Below, piece after piece: positions 13,376-23,759 of a stretch of DNA of 64,000 bases (position 1 is the stretch's first letter; each line of letters starts with the position of its first letter). A program made the translations under genes and the position numbers. The notes beneath the pieces were generated by a model that searched no databases, was not told the origin of the DNA, and saw nothing but the letters and a program-made list of their open reading frames with translations. The DNA is from Collinsella aerofaciens (GTDB taxonomy: Bacteria > Actinomycetota > Coriobacteriia > Coriobacteriales > Coriobacteriaceae), in assembly GCF_015558785.1 (NCBI RefSeq), contig NZ_JADMOP010000001.1, positions 186,001 through 250,000 of the forward strand, given 5' to 3'.

Positions 13376-14410
13376 TTAGCGCGCGACGCGGGTGCCACCG
13401 TCGGCGGCGGATGCCACGGCTGCGATCTCGTCTGCGGTCACCAAGTTGGAATCGCCCTTGATGGTGAGCTTGAGGATCGACGCTGCAATCGCGTAGTTGA
13501 CGGCGTCCTGCGGGTCAAAGTCGTTGATGAGGGCATGGACGAGGCCGGCGTTGAAAGCGTCGCCGGCGGCAACGCCCTCGAGCACGTGCACGTCGTGAGC
13601 AGGGGAGAACCAGTGCTCGCCACTCTCGGCGTCAAAGAGCATGCCCATCCAGATGGAGCGCTCGACGCAGGAGATGTTGCGGACGACCGAGGCGACCTTC
13701 TTGCAGCCGTACTCGGCGCAGATCTGGCGGGCCATCTCGACGTAGGTGTCGCGCTCCTCGATGCCGTGGGCAAGGGAACCGGAGACGCAGGTCATGCCGA
13801 GGCCGGCAGGCGCATCCTCGTCGTTGGCGATGCAGATGTCGACGAGCGGCAGGAGTTCCTTCATGGTGGCCTGCGATTTCTCGGGCGACCACATCTTGCC
13901 GCGATAGTTCACGTCGCACACGGTGGTGATGCCCTTGGCGCGGCAGACGGTGAGGGCATCCTTGCAGGCGGCAGCCATCTCATCGGAGACGGCGGGGGTC
14001 ACGCCGGAGAAATAGAAGACATCGATGCCCTTGAGGATCTCGTCCCAGTTAAAGACGTCGCGCTTGGCCATGTTGATGGCAGAGTACTTGCGGTCGTAGA
14101 CGCAACCGTTACCGCGCTGCGAGGCGCCGACCTCAAACACATAGGAGCCAAGACGGTCGCCCTGACGCACGACGCGCGTGGTGTCGACGCCGTAGGCCTT
14201 CAGCGAACGCAGGGCGCACTCGCCCAGACGGTTGGCCGGGACAACGGAGACGTAAGCGGCCTTGTCGCCCTGGTAGGCCAGGGAAAGCGCAGTGTTGGCC
14301 TCGGCGCCGCCGTAGCGGACGTCAAACTCGGTTGCCTGCTCAATACGCAGGTGGTCTTTGGGTGAGAGTCTCATCATGATCTCGCCGAAGGTAAGAACCG
14401 TTTTACCCAT
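13376..14410 (-). CDS. kdgK: 2-keto-3-deoxygluconate kinase (PfkB family)
   Basis: A 344-residue ribokinase/PfkB-fold sugar kinase: FGEIMMRLSPKDHLRIEQA start, GGAEANTALSLAYQG substrate loop, VCDVNYRGKMW, and the catalytic GDAFNAGLVHALI (family GAGDxF with catalytic Asp) near 255. Phosphorylation of KDG to KDPG is assigned from the family features, the adjacent KDPG aldolase and the divergent LacI regulator; other 2-keto-sugar kinases are possible. ATG 14410 follows AAGGAG. The upstream region carries hairpin H, tandem LacI-type operators and a TTGCAA-N15-TATACT promoter. Confidence 0.9.
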   Translation of the reverse strand: MGKTVLTFGEIMMRLSPKDHLRIEQATEFDVRYGGAEANTALSLAYQGDKAAYVSVVPANRLGECALRSLKAYGVDTTRVVRQGDRLGSYVFEVGASQRGNGCVYDRKYSAINMAKRDVFNWDEILKGIDVFYFSGVTPAVSDEMAAACKDALTVCRAKGITTVCDVNYRGKMWSPEKSQATMKELLPLVDICIANDEDAPAGLGMTCVSGSLAHGIEERDTYVEMARQICAEYGCKKVASVVRNISCVERSIWMGMLFDAESGEHWFSPAHDVHVLEGVAAGDAFNAGLVHALINDFDPQDAVNYAIAASILKLTIKGDSNLVTADEIAAVASAADGGTRVAR

Positions 14411-14452
14411 GGTCGCGCAGCTCCTTTTACTCGTGCGTACACCTTTGATATG

Positions 14453-14510
14453 GCGTTGGCACGCAGGTGCCAAGACGGTAGGGTGCGTCTTTGCACCTGC
14501 GTGCCAACGC
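14453..14510 (-). ncRNA. Candidate leader hairpin H, copy 2
   Basis: GCGTTGGC (14453-14460) extended by ACGCAGGTGC pairs with GCACCTGC plus GTGCCAACGC (ending 14510). The tip AAGACGGTAGGGTGCGTCTT (14472-14491) is nearly identical to copy 1 although the stem below differs. It lies between the operator and kdgK. Confidence 0.6.
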
Positions 14511-14512
14511 TC

Positions 14513-14579
14513 GCCGAAATCGGTTTACGAAATCGGTTTCGTTTCGAGTTGTAGTATACTCACCTACAGCGTTTTGCAA
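14513..14579 (-). promoter_or_regulatory. kdgK promoter with tandem LacI-type operators
   Basis: Two overlapping sites are visible: GCCGAAATCGGTTT (from 14512) and ACGAAATCGGTTTCGTT (14528-14544). The second matches the operator at 11149. The minus-strand -10 TATACT (14553-14558) and -35 TTGCAA (14574-14579) are 15 nt apart. The divergent LacI gene starts at 14645, so the sites probably control both directions. Confidence 0.65.
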
Positions 14580-14644
14580 CCGAGATTTTTAAAAAAATGC
14601 CTAAAATGGCTCAGATCGCCGACAATTGGGAAACGGGGTGCGTT

Positions 14645-15667
14645 ATGGCGCAGATGAGAATCAAGGACATTGCCGCCGAGGCGGGCGTGAGTCCGGCCAC
14701 GGTCTCGCGCTACCTCAACAACCGCCCCGGGCAAATGACCGAGGAGACCCGTGCTCGCATCGCGGCAGTTATCGAGCGCACCGGCTATCGCCCACGTGCC
14801 GCCGCGCGCAATCTGCGCAGCTCGCGTACGAACCTCATCGGTGTGATTCTGGCTGACATCGCCAACCCGTTCTCGAGCGCCATGCTCGAGGGCCTTTCCG
14901 CCAGCGCCGCGGCGCGCGGCTGCTCGCTCATGACGGCCATTAGCGGCAACGACCCCGCTAAGGAAGCGGAGTCGCTCACCAGACTTATCGATGCCGGCGT
15001 GGACGGCCTGGTCGTCAACACCTGCGGAGGCAATGACGAGGCGATCGCCGCGGCAGCGGGACGTCTGCCCGTTGTGCTGCTCGACCGCGACGTTGCCGAC
15101 GGCGGTGTTGACCTGGTGACATCTAACAACCGTGAGCTGGTCGCCGGCTTGGTAGATGCCTTGGCAGCTGCGGGCAGCGAGCGTCTGTGCCTGCTCACCG
15201 AGGCAAGTGACGATAGCCCCGTGCGTCGAGAGCGCGCCGAGGCCTTTGCCGACGAGCTTTCGCGCCGCGGCCTTGCGGGCGAGGTCGTCACCCTGGCCGA
15301 CGGTGGCGCCACGGGCGTCGGTCGCTTGGACGAGACCATCCGCGGCTATGCAGGCAAAAAGCTCGGCCTCATTGCCGTCAACGGCCTGGTTTTCCTGCGT
15401 CTGACCGAGGCACTGGCGCAGCTTGGTCCCTCGCTGCCGGCGGGTCTCAAGATCGCAACGTTTGACGATTACCCCTGGAATCACGTGCTCTTTGGCGGCG
15501 TGACCACGGCCGCGCAAGACACCCTTACCATCGCCGAGCGCGTGGTCGAGCGCCTGTCCGAGCGCATCGACGTTGTTACCACTACTGTGGGCGAGGCCGC
15601 AAAGCTGGCGCCCAAACGCATCGAGATCCCCGGCCACATCGAACACCGCGCATCGACCTCGCGCTAA
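14645..15667 (+). CDS. LacI-family transcriptional regulator (KdgR-like)
   Basis: A 340-residue regulator. The LacI helix-turn-helix is textbook (MRIKDIAAEAGVSPATVSRY, residues 4-23, then NNRPGQMTEETRARI and a hinge RNLRSSRTN). A periplasmic-binding-protein-like effector domain follows (IGVILADIANPFSSAMLEG; DGLVVNTCGG; TFDDYPW). I prefer ATG 14645 to the upstream in-frame starts because the HTH begins three residues later. It is divergent from kdgK with operators between, so KDG/KDPG-responsive repression of kdgK-kdgA, itself and the YczE-type gene is inferred from shared sites. Confidence 0.9.
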   Translation: MAQMRIKDIAAEAGVSPATVSRYLNNRPGQMTEETRARIAAVIERTGYRPRAAARNLRSSRTNLIGVILADIANPFSSAMLEGLSASAAARGCSLMTAISGNDPAKEAESLTRLIDAGVDGLVVNTCGGNDEAIAAAAGRLPVVLLDRDVADGGVDLVTSNNRELVAGLVDALAAAGSERLCLLTEASDDSPVRRERAEAFADELSRRGLAGEVVTLADGGATGVGRLDETIRGYAGKKLGLIAVNGLVFLRLTEALAQLGPSLPAGLKIATFDDYPWNHVLFGGVTTAAQDTLTIAERVVERLSERIDVVTTTVGEAAKLAPKRIEIPGHIEHRASTSR

Positions 15668-15801
15668 CCGCTCGTTCGCAACGGCCTGTTCGCGCACGTT
15701 TTTTGAGCGCTTGATACGCTTTAACCCTGCGGAAACATTTTTCTGCGATAGTATCTGCGATATAGACCAGTCGAAACCCGCCCGAAAGAAAGGGGAGCGA
15801 C

Positions 15802-17139
15802 ATGAACCAGCAGAACATCGATTACGTACTCCGCTCCGTAGAGCAGCGTGACATCCGCTTTGTTCGTCTGTGGTTTGTCGACATTCTCGGCCGCCTCAAG
15901 AACTTTGCCATTAGCCCCGAGGACCTCGAGGTCGCTTTTGAGGAGGGTATTGGCTTTGACGGCTCCGCCATCGAGGGCTTTGCCACGCCCGAGGAAGCCG
16001 ACATGCTGGCGTTTCCCGATGCTTCGACCTTCCAGATCCTGCCGTGGCGCCCGAGCCACAACGGCGTCGCCCGCGTGTTCTGCGACGTGTGCACTCCCGA
16101 TTGCAAGCCCTTTGCCGGCGATCCACGCGATGCCCTGCGCCGCATGTTCCGCAAGGCCGAGAAGGCTGGCTATCTGCTCAACGTGGGCGCCGAGCTGGAG
16201 TATTACTACTTCCCCGACGAGCACACGCCCGAGCCGCTCGACAACGTGGGCTACTTCGATCTTTCGGTGAGCGATGCCGCCCGCGACCTGCGCCGCAACA
16301 CGGTCCTTACGCTCGAGAAGATGTCCGTGCCCGTGGAGTACACCTTCCACGCCGCCGGTCGCTCGCAGCACGGCATGAGCCTGCGCCACGCCGAGGCCCT
16401 GAGCATGTCCGACGCCATCACCACGGCCAAACTCATCATTAAGCAGCAGGCTTACGAGAGCGGGTGCCACGCCTCCTTTATGCCCAAGCCGCTGGCGGGC
16501 GAGGACGGCAGCGCTATGTTCCTGTGCCAGTCGCTATTCGACCACGACGGCAACAACGTCTTTTGGGGCGAGGACGACGAGAAGTATCACCTCTCCGATA
16601 TCGCCAAGCACTACATGGCCGGCATTCTGGCACACGCGCGCGAGATCAGCGCTATCACTAACCCCACGGTCAACTCGTACAAGCGCATCACCACGGGCGG
16701 CGATTCCGTGCCGCAGTACGCCACGTGGGGCCTGCGCAACCGCGCGAGCATGGTCCGCATCCCGGTCTACAAGCCCGGCAAGCAGCTGTCCACGCGCATC
16801 GAGCTTCGTAGCCCCGACCCCATGGCCAACCCGTACCTGGTCAACGCCGTCACGCTGGCGGCTGGTCTGGACGGCATCGAGCGCAAGCTGGAACTCCCGC
16901 CCGAGGCAACGGCCGAGACGCTCAAGCTCACCGACCGTCAGATGGTCGAGGCCGGCTACACGCCGCTGCCGCGCTCGCTCAAAGAGGCGCTCGACGTGTT
17001 TGAGGACTCGCAGTTTATGAAGGATGCCCTCGGCGAGCACATCCACAGCTTCTTCCTCAAAAAGAAGCGCGACGAGTGGCATAAGTTTGAGTCTACGATC
17101 ACCGAGTGGGAGATCAAGCACTACCTGGCGAACTCCTAA
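15802..17139 (+). CDS. Glutamine synthetase family protein with altered metal-binding residues
   Basis: At 445 residues it matches type I (alpha) glutamine synthetase in length. The N-terminal beta-grasp (RFVRLWFVDILGRLKNFAI, GFDGSAIEGF) and catalytic fold (GAELEYYYF, CHASFMPKPL, NPTVNSYKR, RIELRSPDPMANPYL) are clear. Normally HHEVAPGQHEID supplies two metal-binding Glu; here the segment is FHAAGRSQHG (about 182-191), so both Glu positions are Ala184 and Gly191. The usual GSGMHxH is GSAMFLC (237-242): His to Phe240 and Cys242. The flap Glu also appears changed. Ammonia ligation is therefore doubtful; a non-canonical ligase or sensor role is possible. GAAAGGGGAG precedes the start. An orphan OmpR-type regulator follows 50 nt downstream. 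Confidence 0.85.
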   Translation: MNQQNIDYVLRSVEQRDIRFVRLWFVDILGRLKNFAISPEDLEVAFEEGIGFDGSAIEGFATPEEADMLAFPDASTFQILPWRPSHNGVARVFCDVCTPDCKPFAGDPRDALRRMFRKAEKAGYLLNVGAELEYYYFPDEHTPEPLDNVGYFDLSVSDAARDLRRNTVLTLEKMSVPVEYTFHAAGRSQHGMSLRHAEALSMSDAITTAKLIIKQQAYESGCHASFMPKPLAGEDGSAMFLCQSLFDHDGNNVFWGEDDEKYHLSDIAKHYMAGILAHAREISAITNPTVNSYKRITTGGDSVPQYATWGLRNRASMVRIPVYKPGKQLSTRIELRSPDPMANPYLVNAVTLAAGLDGIERKLELPPEATAETLKLTDRQMVEAGYTPLPRSLKEALDVFEDSQFMKDALGEHIHSFFLKKKRDEWHKFESTITEWEIKHYLANS

Positions 17140-17189
17140 TCGCGCTGGCTTGTTCCAGTACGATTGAGCTCATTTCTTTGGAGGCCGAT

Positions 17190-17852
17190 ATGTCCGAAAA
17201 GAGTGCCCTGTTCATGGCGCGCACGACGCGCTTCCACGAGTTTGCCCGCAGCTTGACGACCACCCTGGGTGTCGAGGTGAGCCTGGCAACCCCCGATTCG
17301 CCGACTGCGGCGCACGACTTTGACCTGCTGATCCTCGATTCCGACGGCATTCGCAGCGACCGCATCGATCAGATTGCCAAGTGGCTTGACGATCGCGGCG
17401 GCGTCCCCATGCTGGTGATCGTCGACGATGAGGCCCTTGGCACCCTGCGCCTGCCGAATCACGCGCATGCCGACTTTGTGTGCCCCACGGCGACGCCCAA
17501 CGAGCTCAAGGCTCGCGCGCAGCGCTTGATGGGCGAGGAGGAGACCGTTACCGCCGACGATGTGCTCAACATCGATAACCTCGAGATCAACCTGGCTACC
17601 TACCAGGTGACGCTCGATGGCGAGCCCATCGACCTGACGCTGATGGAGTACTCGCTGCTGAGCTTTTTGGCGACGCACCCCAACCGCGCCTACAGCCGCG
17701 AGGTGCTGCTGCACCGCGTATGGGGCTTTGAGTACTGCGGCGGCACGCGCACCGTCGACGTGCACATTCGACGCATCCGCTCCAAGGTGGGCCCGCAGAT
17801 CGCGGCGCACATCACCACCGTCCGCGGCGTGGGCTATCTGTTTAAGGACTAG
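17190..17852 (+). CDS. OmpR/PhoB-type winged-helix regulator with degenerate receiver (GlnR-like layout)
   Basis: A 220-residue regulator. The C-terminal half (about 125-220) is a clear OmpR/PhoB winged helix: LTLMEYSLLSFLATHPNRAYS, VWGFEYCGGTRTVDVHIRRIR, TVRGVGYLF. The N-terminal half resembles a receiver with a central Asp (LLILDSDG) but lacks the N-terminal acidic pair and the conserved C-terminal Lys (the region reads FVCPTATP). No histidine kinase is nearby. Orphan OmpR proteins with such receivers include actinobacterial GlnR, and this one follows a glutamine synthetase-like gene, so a nitrogen-related role is a reasonable inference only. TTTGGAGG precedes ATG 17190. Confidence 0.85.
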   Translation: MSEKSALFMARTTRFHEFARSLTTTLGVEVSLATPDSPTAAHDFDLLILDSDGIRSDRIDQIAKWLDDRGGVPMLVIVDDEALGTLRLPNHAHADFVCPTATPNELKARAQRLMGEEETVTADDVLNIDNLEINLATYQVTLDGEPIDLTLMEYSLLSFLATHPNRAYSREVLLHRVWGFEYCGGTRTVDVHIRRIRSKVGPQIAAHITTVRGVGYLFKD

Positions 17853-17856
17853 ATTT

Positions 17857-17889
17857 CCACCACAAAGGGGACAGGCACTTTTGTGGTGG
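17857..17889. repeat. Inverted repeat R3 copy a
   Basis: CCACCACAAA / TTTTGTGGTGG arms around GGGGACAGGCAC, 5 nt after a stop codon. One of five closely similar copies (31384, 31531, 32492, 41411). It could act as a 3' hairpin. Confidence 0.85.
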
Positions 17890-18007
17890 TTTTGACGCAG
17901 GTATGGATTCCTTTCGGGTCTGCGGCAGAACTTAAGCCTTCCTAAAAGATTGCGTTCTCATACACTTGCGCCCGCATATTGGGGTACAACTCAACGTGAA
18001 CAATGAT

Positions 18008-18034
18008 GGCCCGCCACATGTTTGGCGGGCCTTT
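18008..18034 (+). terminator. Terminator-like hairpin in htrA leader
   Basis: GGCCCGCC (18008-18015) pairs with GGCGGGCC (18024-18031), followed by TTTGG. It is only 27 nt before the htrA start codon, so it is either the end of upstream transcription or an attenuator for htrA. Confidence 0.5.
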
Positions 18035-18060
18035 GGTTATTTGACGAAAGGATCGCAGCC

Positions 18061-19521
18061 ATGAGCGAGTACGATTCCCAGCGTCCCCAGGATGCGGGCA
18101 ACGCCGGCGAGACCCAGCAGCAGCCGCGTGTGCAGGTGGAGTCGACGCCTGCCGGCAGTAACATTCCCTACGTGCAGGCCTACGACACGCAGACCGGCAA
18201 GCCGCTGGGTGGCCAGCAGGTCGTGAACAAGCACACGGTGGTCAAGACCAAGACCAAAAAGCTGCCGATCTTTATTACGGCGCTTGCCGGCTGTGCCTGC
18301 GGAGCCCTGCTGGTCATTGCGCTCATTATGAGCGGCACGCTCGATATCGGTGGCGGCAAGAATGCCGTGACGGCGGGTGCTTCGGGTTCGTCGACGCAAA
18401 AGATCACCATTGACTCCGAGGACACCACGTTGGCCGAGGCCGTTTCTGCCAAGGCATTGCCCTCCGTGGTTTCCATTACCGCCACTTCGAGCGGTAGCCA
18501 GAAAGGCTCGCTTTCGCAGTCTGCCGACGAGTCGGATAGTTCGGGCAGCGTCGGTTCGGGCGTGGTGCTCGATACCGAGGGCCACATCCTCACCAACAAC
18601 CACGTGGTCGATGGCTATGACCAGTACGTGGTGACCATGGACGACGGCACCACCTACGAGGCCGAGTTCGTGGGCAACGATGCTTCGAGCGACCTAGCCG
18701 TCATCAAACTCAAGGACGCCGACGCCTCCAAGCTCACGCCGATCGAGATCGGTGACTCCTCCAAGCTCAACGTGGGCGAGTGGGTCATGGCGATCGGCTC
18801 GCCGTTCGGCAACGAGCAGTCTGTCTCCACCGGTATCGTCTCGGCGCTCTACCGCTCCACGGCCATGAGCTCTACCAGCGGCAACACCATCTACGCCAAC
18901 ATGATCCAGACCGATGCCGCCATCAACCCGGGCAACTCCGGTGGCGCGCTCGTCAACGACAACGGCGAGCTCGTGGGTATCAACTCGCTCATCGAGAGCT
19001 ACTCGGGCTCCAGCTCGGGCGTTGGCTTTGCTATTCCCGTTAACTACGCCAAGAACATTGCCGACCAGATTATCGACGGCAAGACGCCGGTGCATCCGTA
19101 CATGGGCGCTACGCTTTCGAGCGTCAATGCGCTTAACGCCCGCACTAACAAGCTGAGCACCGATAGCGGCGCGTATGTGGCAAGTGTCGTCGAGGACGGT
19201 CCTGCTGCCAAGGCCGGCATTCAGGAGGGCGACGTCATCACCAAGCTGGGCGACGACGAGATCACGAGCGCCGATGGCCTGATCATCGCACTGCGCAGCC
19301 ACGAGGTGGGCGAGAAGGTCGAGATCACACTCATGCGTGGCAAGGAAGAGAAAAAGGTCACGGTTGAGCTGGGCTCCGATGAGGAGCTGCAGAACCAGCA
19401 GCAGGACGACAGTTCGACCGACACCGGCAACGGCGGTATTACCGACGAGCAGCTGCGCCAGTACCTGGAGGAGCTGTTAGGCCAGCAGGGCCAGGGTCAG
19501 GGCTACGGCCAGGGTTACTAA
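18061..19521 (+). CDS. HtrA/DegP-family serine protease with PDZ domain
   Basis: A 486-residue membrane-anchored protease. A disordered, Gln-rich cytoplasmic N-terminus of about 67 residues is followed by one transmembrane segment (about 68-92, LPIFITALAGCACGALLVIA). The trypsin-like domain has His181 (TNNHVVDG), Asp near 211 (SSDLAVIKL) and Ser293 (NPGNSGGALV). A PDZ domain follows (about 360-445: GAYVASVVEDGPAAKAGIQEGDVI), and the tail is rich in Gly, Gln and Tyr. It should degrade or refold damaged proteins on the outer face of the membrane. GAAAGGATCG precedes ATG 18061. Confidence 0.93.
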   Translation: MSEYDSQRPQDAGNAGETQQQPRVQVESTPAGSNIPYVQAYDTQTGKPLGGQQVVNKHTVVKTKTKKLPIFITALAGCACGALLVIALIMSGTLDIGGGKNAVTAGASGSSTQKITIDSEDTTLAEAVSAKALPSVVSITATSSGSQKGSLSQSADESDSSGSVGSGVVLDTEGHILTNNHVVDGYDQYVVTMDDGTTYEAEFVGNDASSDLAVIKLKDADASKLTPIEIGDSSKLNVGEWVMAIGSPFGNEQSVSTGIVSALYRSTAMSSTSGNTIYANMIQTDAAINPGNSGGALVNDNGELVGINSLIESYSGSSSGVGFAIPVNYAKNIADQIIDGKTPVHPYMGATLSSVNALNARTNKLSTDSGAYVASVVEDGPAAKAGIQEGDVITKLGDDEITSADGLIIALRSHEVGEKVEITLMRGKEEKKVTVELGSDEELQNQQQDDSSTDTGNGGITDEQLRQYLEELLGQQGQGQGYGQGY

Positions 19522-19549
19522 CGAGCCGTATCGCACATGCCGATGCCAG

Positions 19550-19588
19550 AGGGGGCTGTCCCGACAAGTGTGGGACAGCCCCTCTTTT
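19550..19588 (+). terminator. htrA terminator
   Basis: GAGGGGGCTGTCCC pairs with GGGACAGCCCCTC across a short loop, then TTTTCTT. It lies 28 nt after the htrA stop. Confidence 0.85.
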
Positions 19589-19596
19589 CTTATTGA

Positions 19597-21999
<2,403 letters not shown>

Positions 22000-22022
22000 T
22001 GCATCAATAGTCAAATTGAAGA

Positions 22023-22057
22023 ACCGCCCGGAAGCACGATGCCTTCCGGGCGGTTTT
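22023..22057 (+). terminator. ligA terminator
   Basis: ACCGCCCGGAAG (22023-22034) pairs with CTTCCGGGCGGT (22043-22054), followed by TTTT. Confidence 0.9.
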
Positions 22058-22170
22058 TACTTTGCTGGGGCAACCGGCACCGTGATCTGTGTCACGTAGG
22101 TTGTGGGGTCGTCGCTGATGATGTCGTCGATCAGGGCGATCTCGCGTTGCCCCGCTACGCTGCCAGCTTG
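22057..22170 (-). pseudogene. Possible 3' remnant of a lost gene
   Basis: On the minus strand a 37-codon frame without a start reads as a plausible protein C-terminus (GQREIALIDDIISDDPTTYV, then QITVPVAPAK and a stop). A stop codon closes it upstream and it overlaps the 3' end of the MATE gene. It has coding-like composition but no expression signals. It may be the tail of a gene deleted when the MATE gene arrived, or chance. Confidence 0.3.
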
Positions 22171-23501
22171 TCAAAAGCCCCGCGCCGGTTGAGTACGGTA
22201 AACGCGACAACGCAAATGACTGCCGACAAAATCGACCCGCACGGCGACGCGATGCCCATGGGAAAGAGCGTGTCGGAATAGGCGTTCGACAGCAGCCATG
22301 CACCGGGCACGCGAATGAGTGCCACGGCCAGCACGTTGTGCGCAAAGCCGATGTAGCTCTTGCCGTATGCAGCGAAAAAGCCGCTAAAGCAAATGTGGAT
22401 GCCGGCAAAGATTGCATCGAAAATATAACTGTGCATATAGCCGGTGCCGGCCGCGACCACCGCGGCGTCCTTGGCAAAAAAGCCGATAAACGTCGGTGCC
22501 ACCAGCCACATCAGCGTTGTGATCAGACAGCCGTACACTACCGAGATGGTCATGGCGTCTTTGAGTACCTGGCGCGCGCGGTCGCCCTTGCCCGCGCCGG
22601 CATTTTGCGCTGTGAGTGCGCTGACGGTGGCGCCCATGGAGCTCGGGACGATGAACAAAAAGCTGATCATCTTCTCGACCAGGCCCACGGCAGCGGCGTC
22701 AACGAGCCCTCGATGGTTGGCGATGACGGTGATAAACATAAACGCCACCTGGATGCAGCCGTCCTGCACGGCCACGGGCACGCCGATCTTAAGAATGCTG
22801 CCGAGCACCTCGGGCTGGGGGCGCAGGTCGCTGCGCTTAACGTGGATGTTCGTGCGGCGGCTCTTGAGCCAGACGAGCGCGAGGGCAACGCTTGCCGTCT
22901 GGGCGGTTACTGTGCCGAGTGCCGCACCCACGGGGCCGAGCCCCATGTGGCCGATAAACAGAAAGTCGAGCGCGATATTAATGATGCACGCCACGCCGAT
23001 CACGTACATAGGCGAGCGCGAATCGCCCAGCCCGCGAAAGATGGCCGAGAGGATGTTGTACGCGGCGATAAAGGGAATGCCGATAAAGCAGATACGCAGG
23101 TAGGCGGCGGTTCCTTCGACTGCCTCGGCCGGCGTGCCAATGAGTGCCACGATCTGCGGGCACAGTGCAAGCAGGACAACAGCCAGCACCACCGAGACAC
23201 CCATAAACAGCGTGATGGTGTTGCCGATGGTGGTCTCGGCGCGATCGAAGCGACGCGAACCCACGGCGTGGCCGACGATGACCGTCGTTCCCATGGCCAG
23301 ACCCACGAGCGTCACGGTAATGATATAGAGCGTCTGCGCGCCATTACCCACGGCGGTGATGCCGGTGGCGCCGCTAAACTGCCCCATCATGTACAGATCG
23401 GCCATGCCGTAGAGCATCTGCAAAAAGTACGAGAGCATATAGGGCAGGGCAAAGACCGCGATGGTCTTAAGGACATTGCCGCGTGTGAGGTCGTGTTCCA
23501 T
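22155..23501 (-). CDS. MATE-family multidrug/Na+ antiporter
   Basis: A 448-residue protein with 12 hydrophobic segments in two similar halves. The N-terminus MEHDLTRGNVLKTIAVFALP and segments ADLYMMGQF, VGNGAQTLYIITVTLVGLAMG, IFRGLGDSRSPM and TAQNAGAGKGDRARQVLKDAM (cytoplasmic loop of the second half) are typical of MATE exporters. The ribosome site is weak (GAAAG). Upstream, a 19-bp spacer promoter holds a CTACAA/TTGTAG palindrome, the arrangement used by MerR-family drug-sensing activators, although no merR gene is in the window. Confidence 0.92.
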   Translation of the reverse strand: MEHDLTRGNVLKTIAVFALPYMLSYFLQMLYGMADLYMMGQFSGATGITAVGNGAQTLYIITVTLVGLAMGTTVIVGHAVGSRRFDRAETTIGNTITLFMGVSVVLAVVLLALCPQIVALIGTPAEAVEGTAAYLRICFIGIPFIAAYNILSAIFRGLGDSRSPMYVIGVACIINIALDFLFIGHMGLGPVGAALGTVTAQTASVALALVWLKSRRTNIHVKRSDLRPQPEVLGSILKIGVPVAVQDGCIQVAFMFITVIANHRGLVDAAAVGLVEKMISFLFIVPSSMGATVSALTAQNAGAGKGDRARQVLKDAMTISVVYGCLITTLMWLVAPTFIGFFAKDAAVVAAGTGYMHSYIFDAIFAGIHICFSGFFAAYGKSYIGFAHNVLAVALIRVPGAWLLSNAYSDTLFPMGIASPCGSILSAVICVVAFTVLNRRGAFDKLAA

Positions 23502-23541
23502 GGGCGGGGCTTTCTGGCTGGGTTTGTTTACGTACCAGTGT

Positions 23542-23572
23542 AGTGAAAACCCTACAACGATTGTAGAGTCAA
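23542..23572 (-). promoter_or_regulatory. MerR-type promoter of the MATE gene
   Basis: On the minus strand TTGACT (23567-23572) and TTCACT (23542-23547) are separated by exactly 19 bp, which contain the palindrome CTACAATCGTTGTAG (23552-23566). A 19-bp spacer with a central dyad is the hallmark of MerR-regulated promoters. Confidence 0.65.
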
Positions 23573-23690
23573 GGTTTGTGTTGACGCCGAAGCGAAAAAG
23601 TCTCGCGCACCATTATTCCGAGTGAATATGGACACACGTCACGAGAACTCGCCGCCGTCGCTAACCTTGCAGAAAACGATTTCGGAATAC

Positions 23691-23720
23691 TTGACACCAT
23701 TATTCGGCGCGCAATAATAC
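23691..23720 (+). promoter_or_regulatory. Promoter of the ABC exporter operon
   Basis: TTGACA (23691-23696) then 17-18 nt and ATAATA/TAATAC (23714-23720), 40 nt before the GTG start. The word CACCATTATTC appears within the spacer (23695) and again at 23608, possibly as two regulator sites. Confidence 0.6.
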
Positions 23721-23759
23721 GTGCGTTTGCGAACAACGTTTGATGGGGGTTGAACCTGC

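Noticed and set aside
15802-17139. Plain glnA encoding an active glutamine synthetase
   Set aside because: The fold is right, but key metal ligands and His residues are replaced, so activity should not be assumed.
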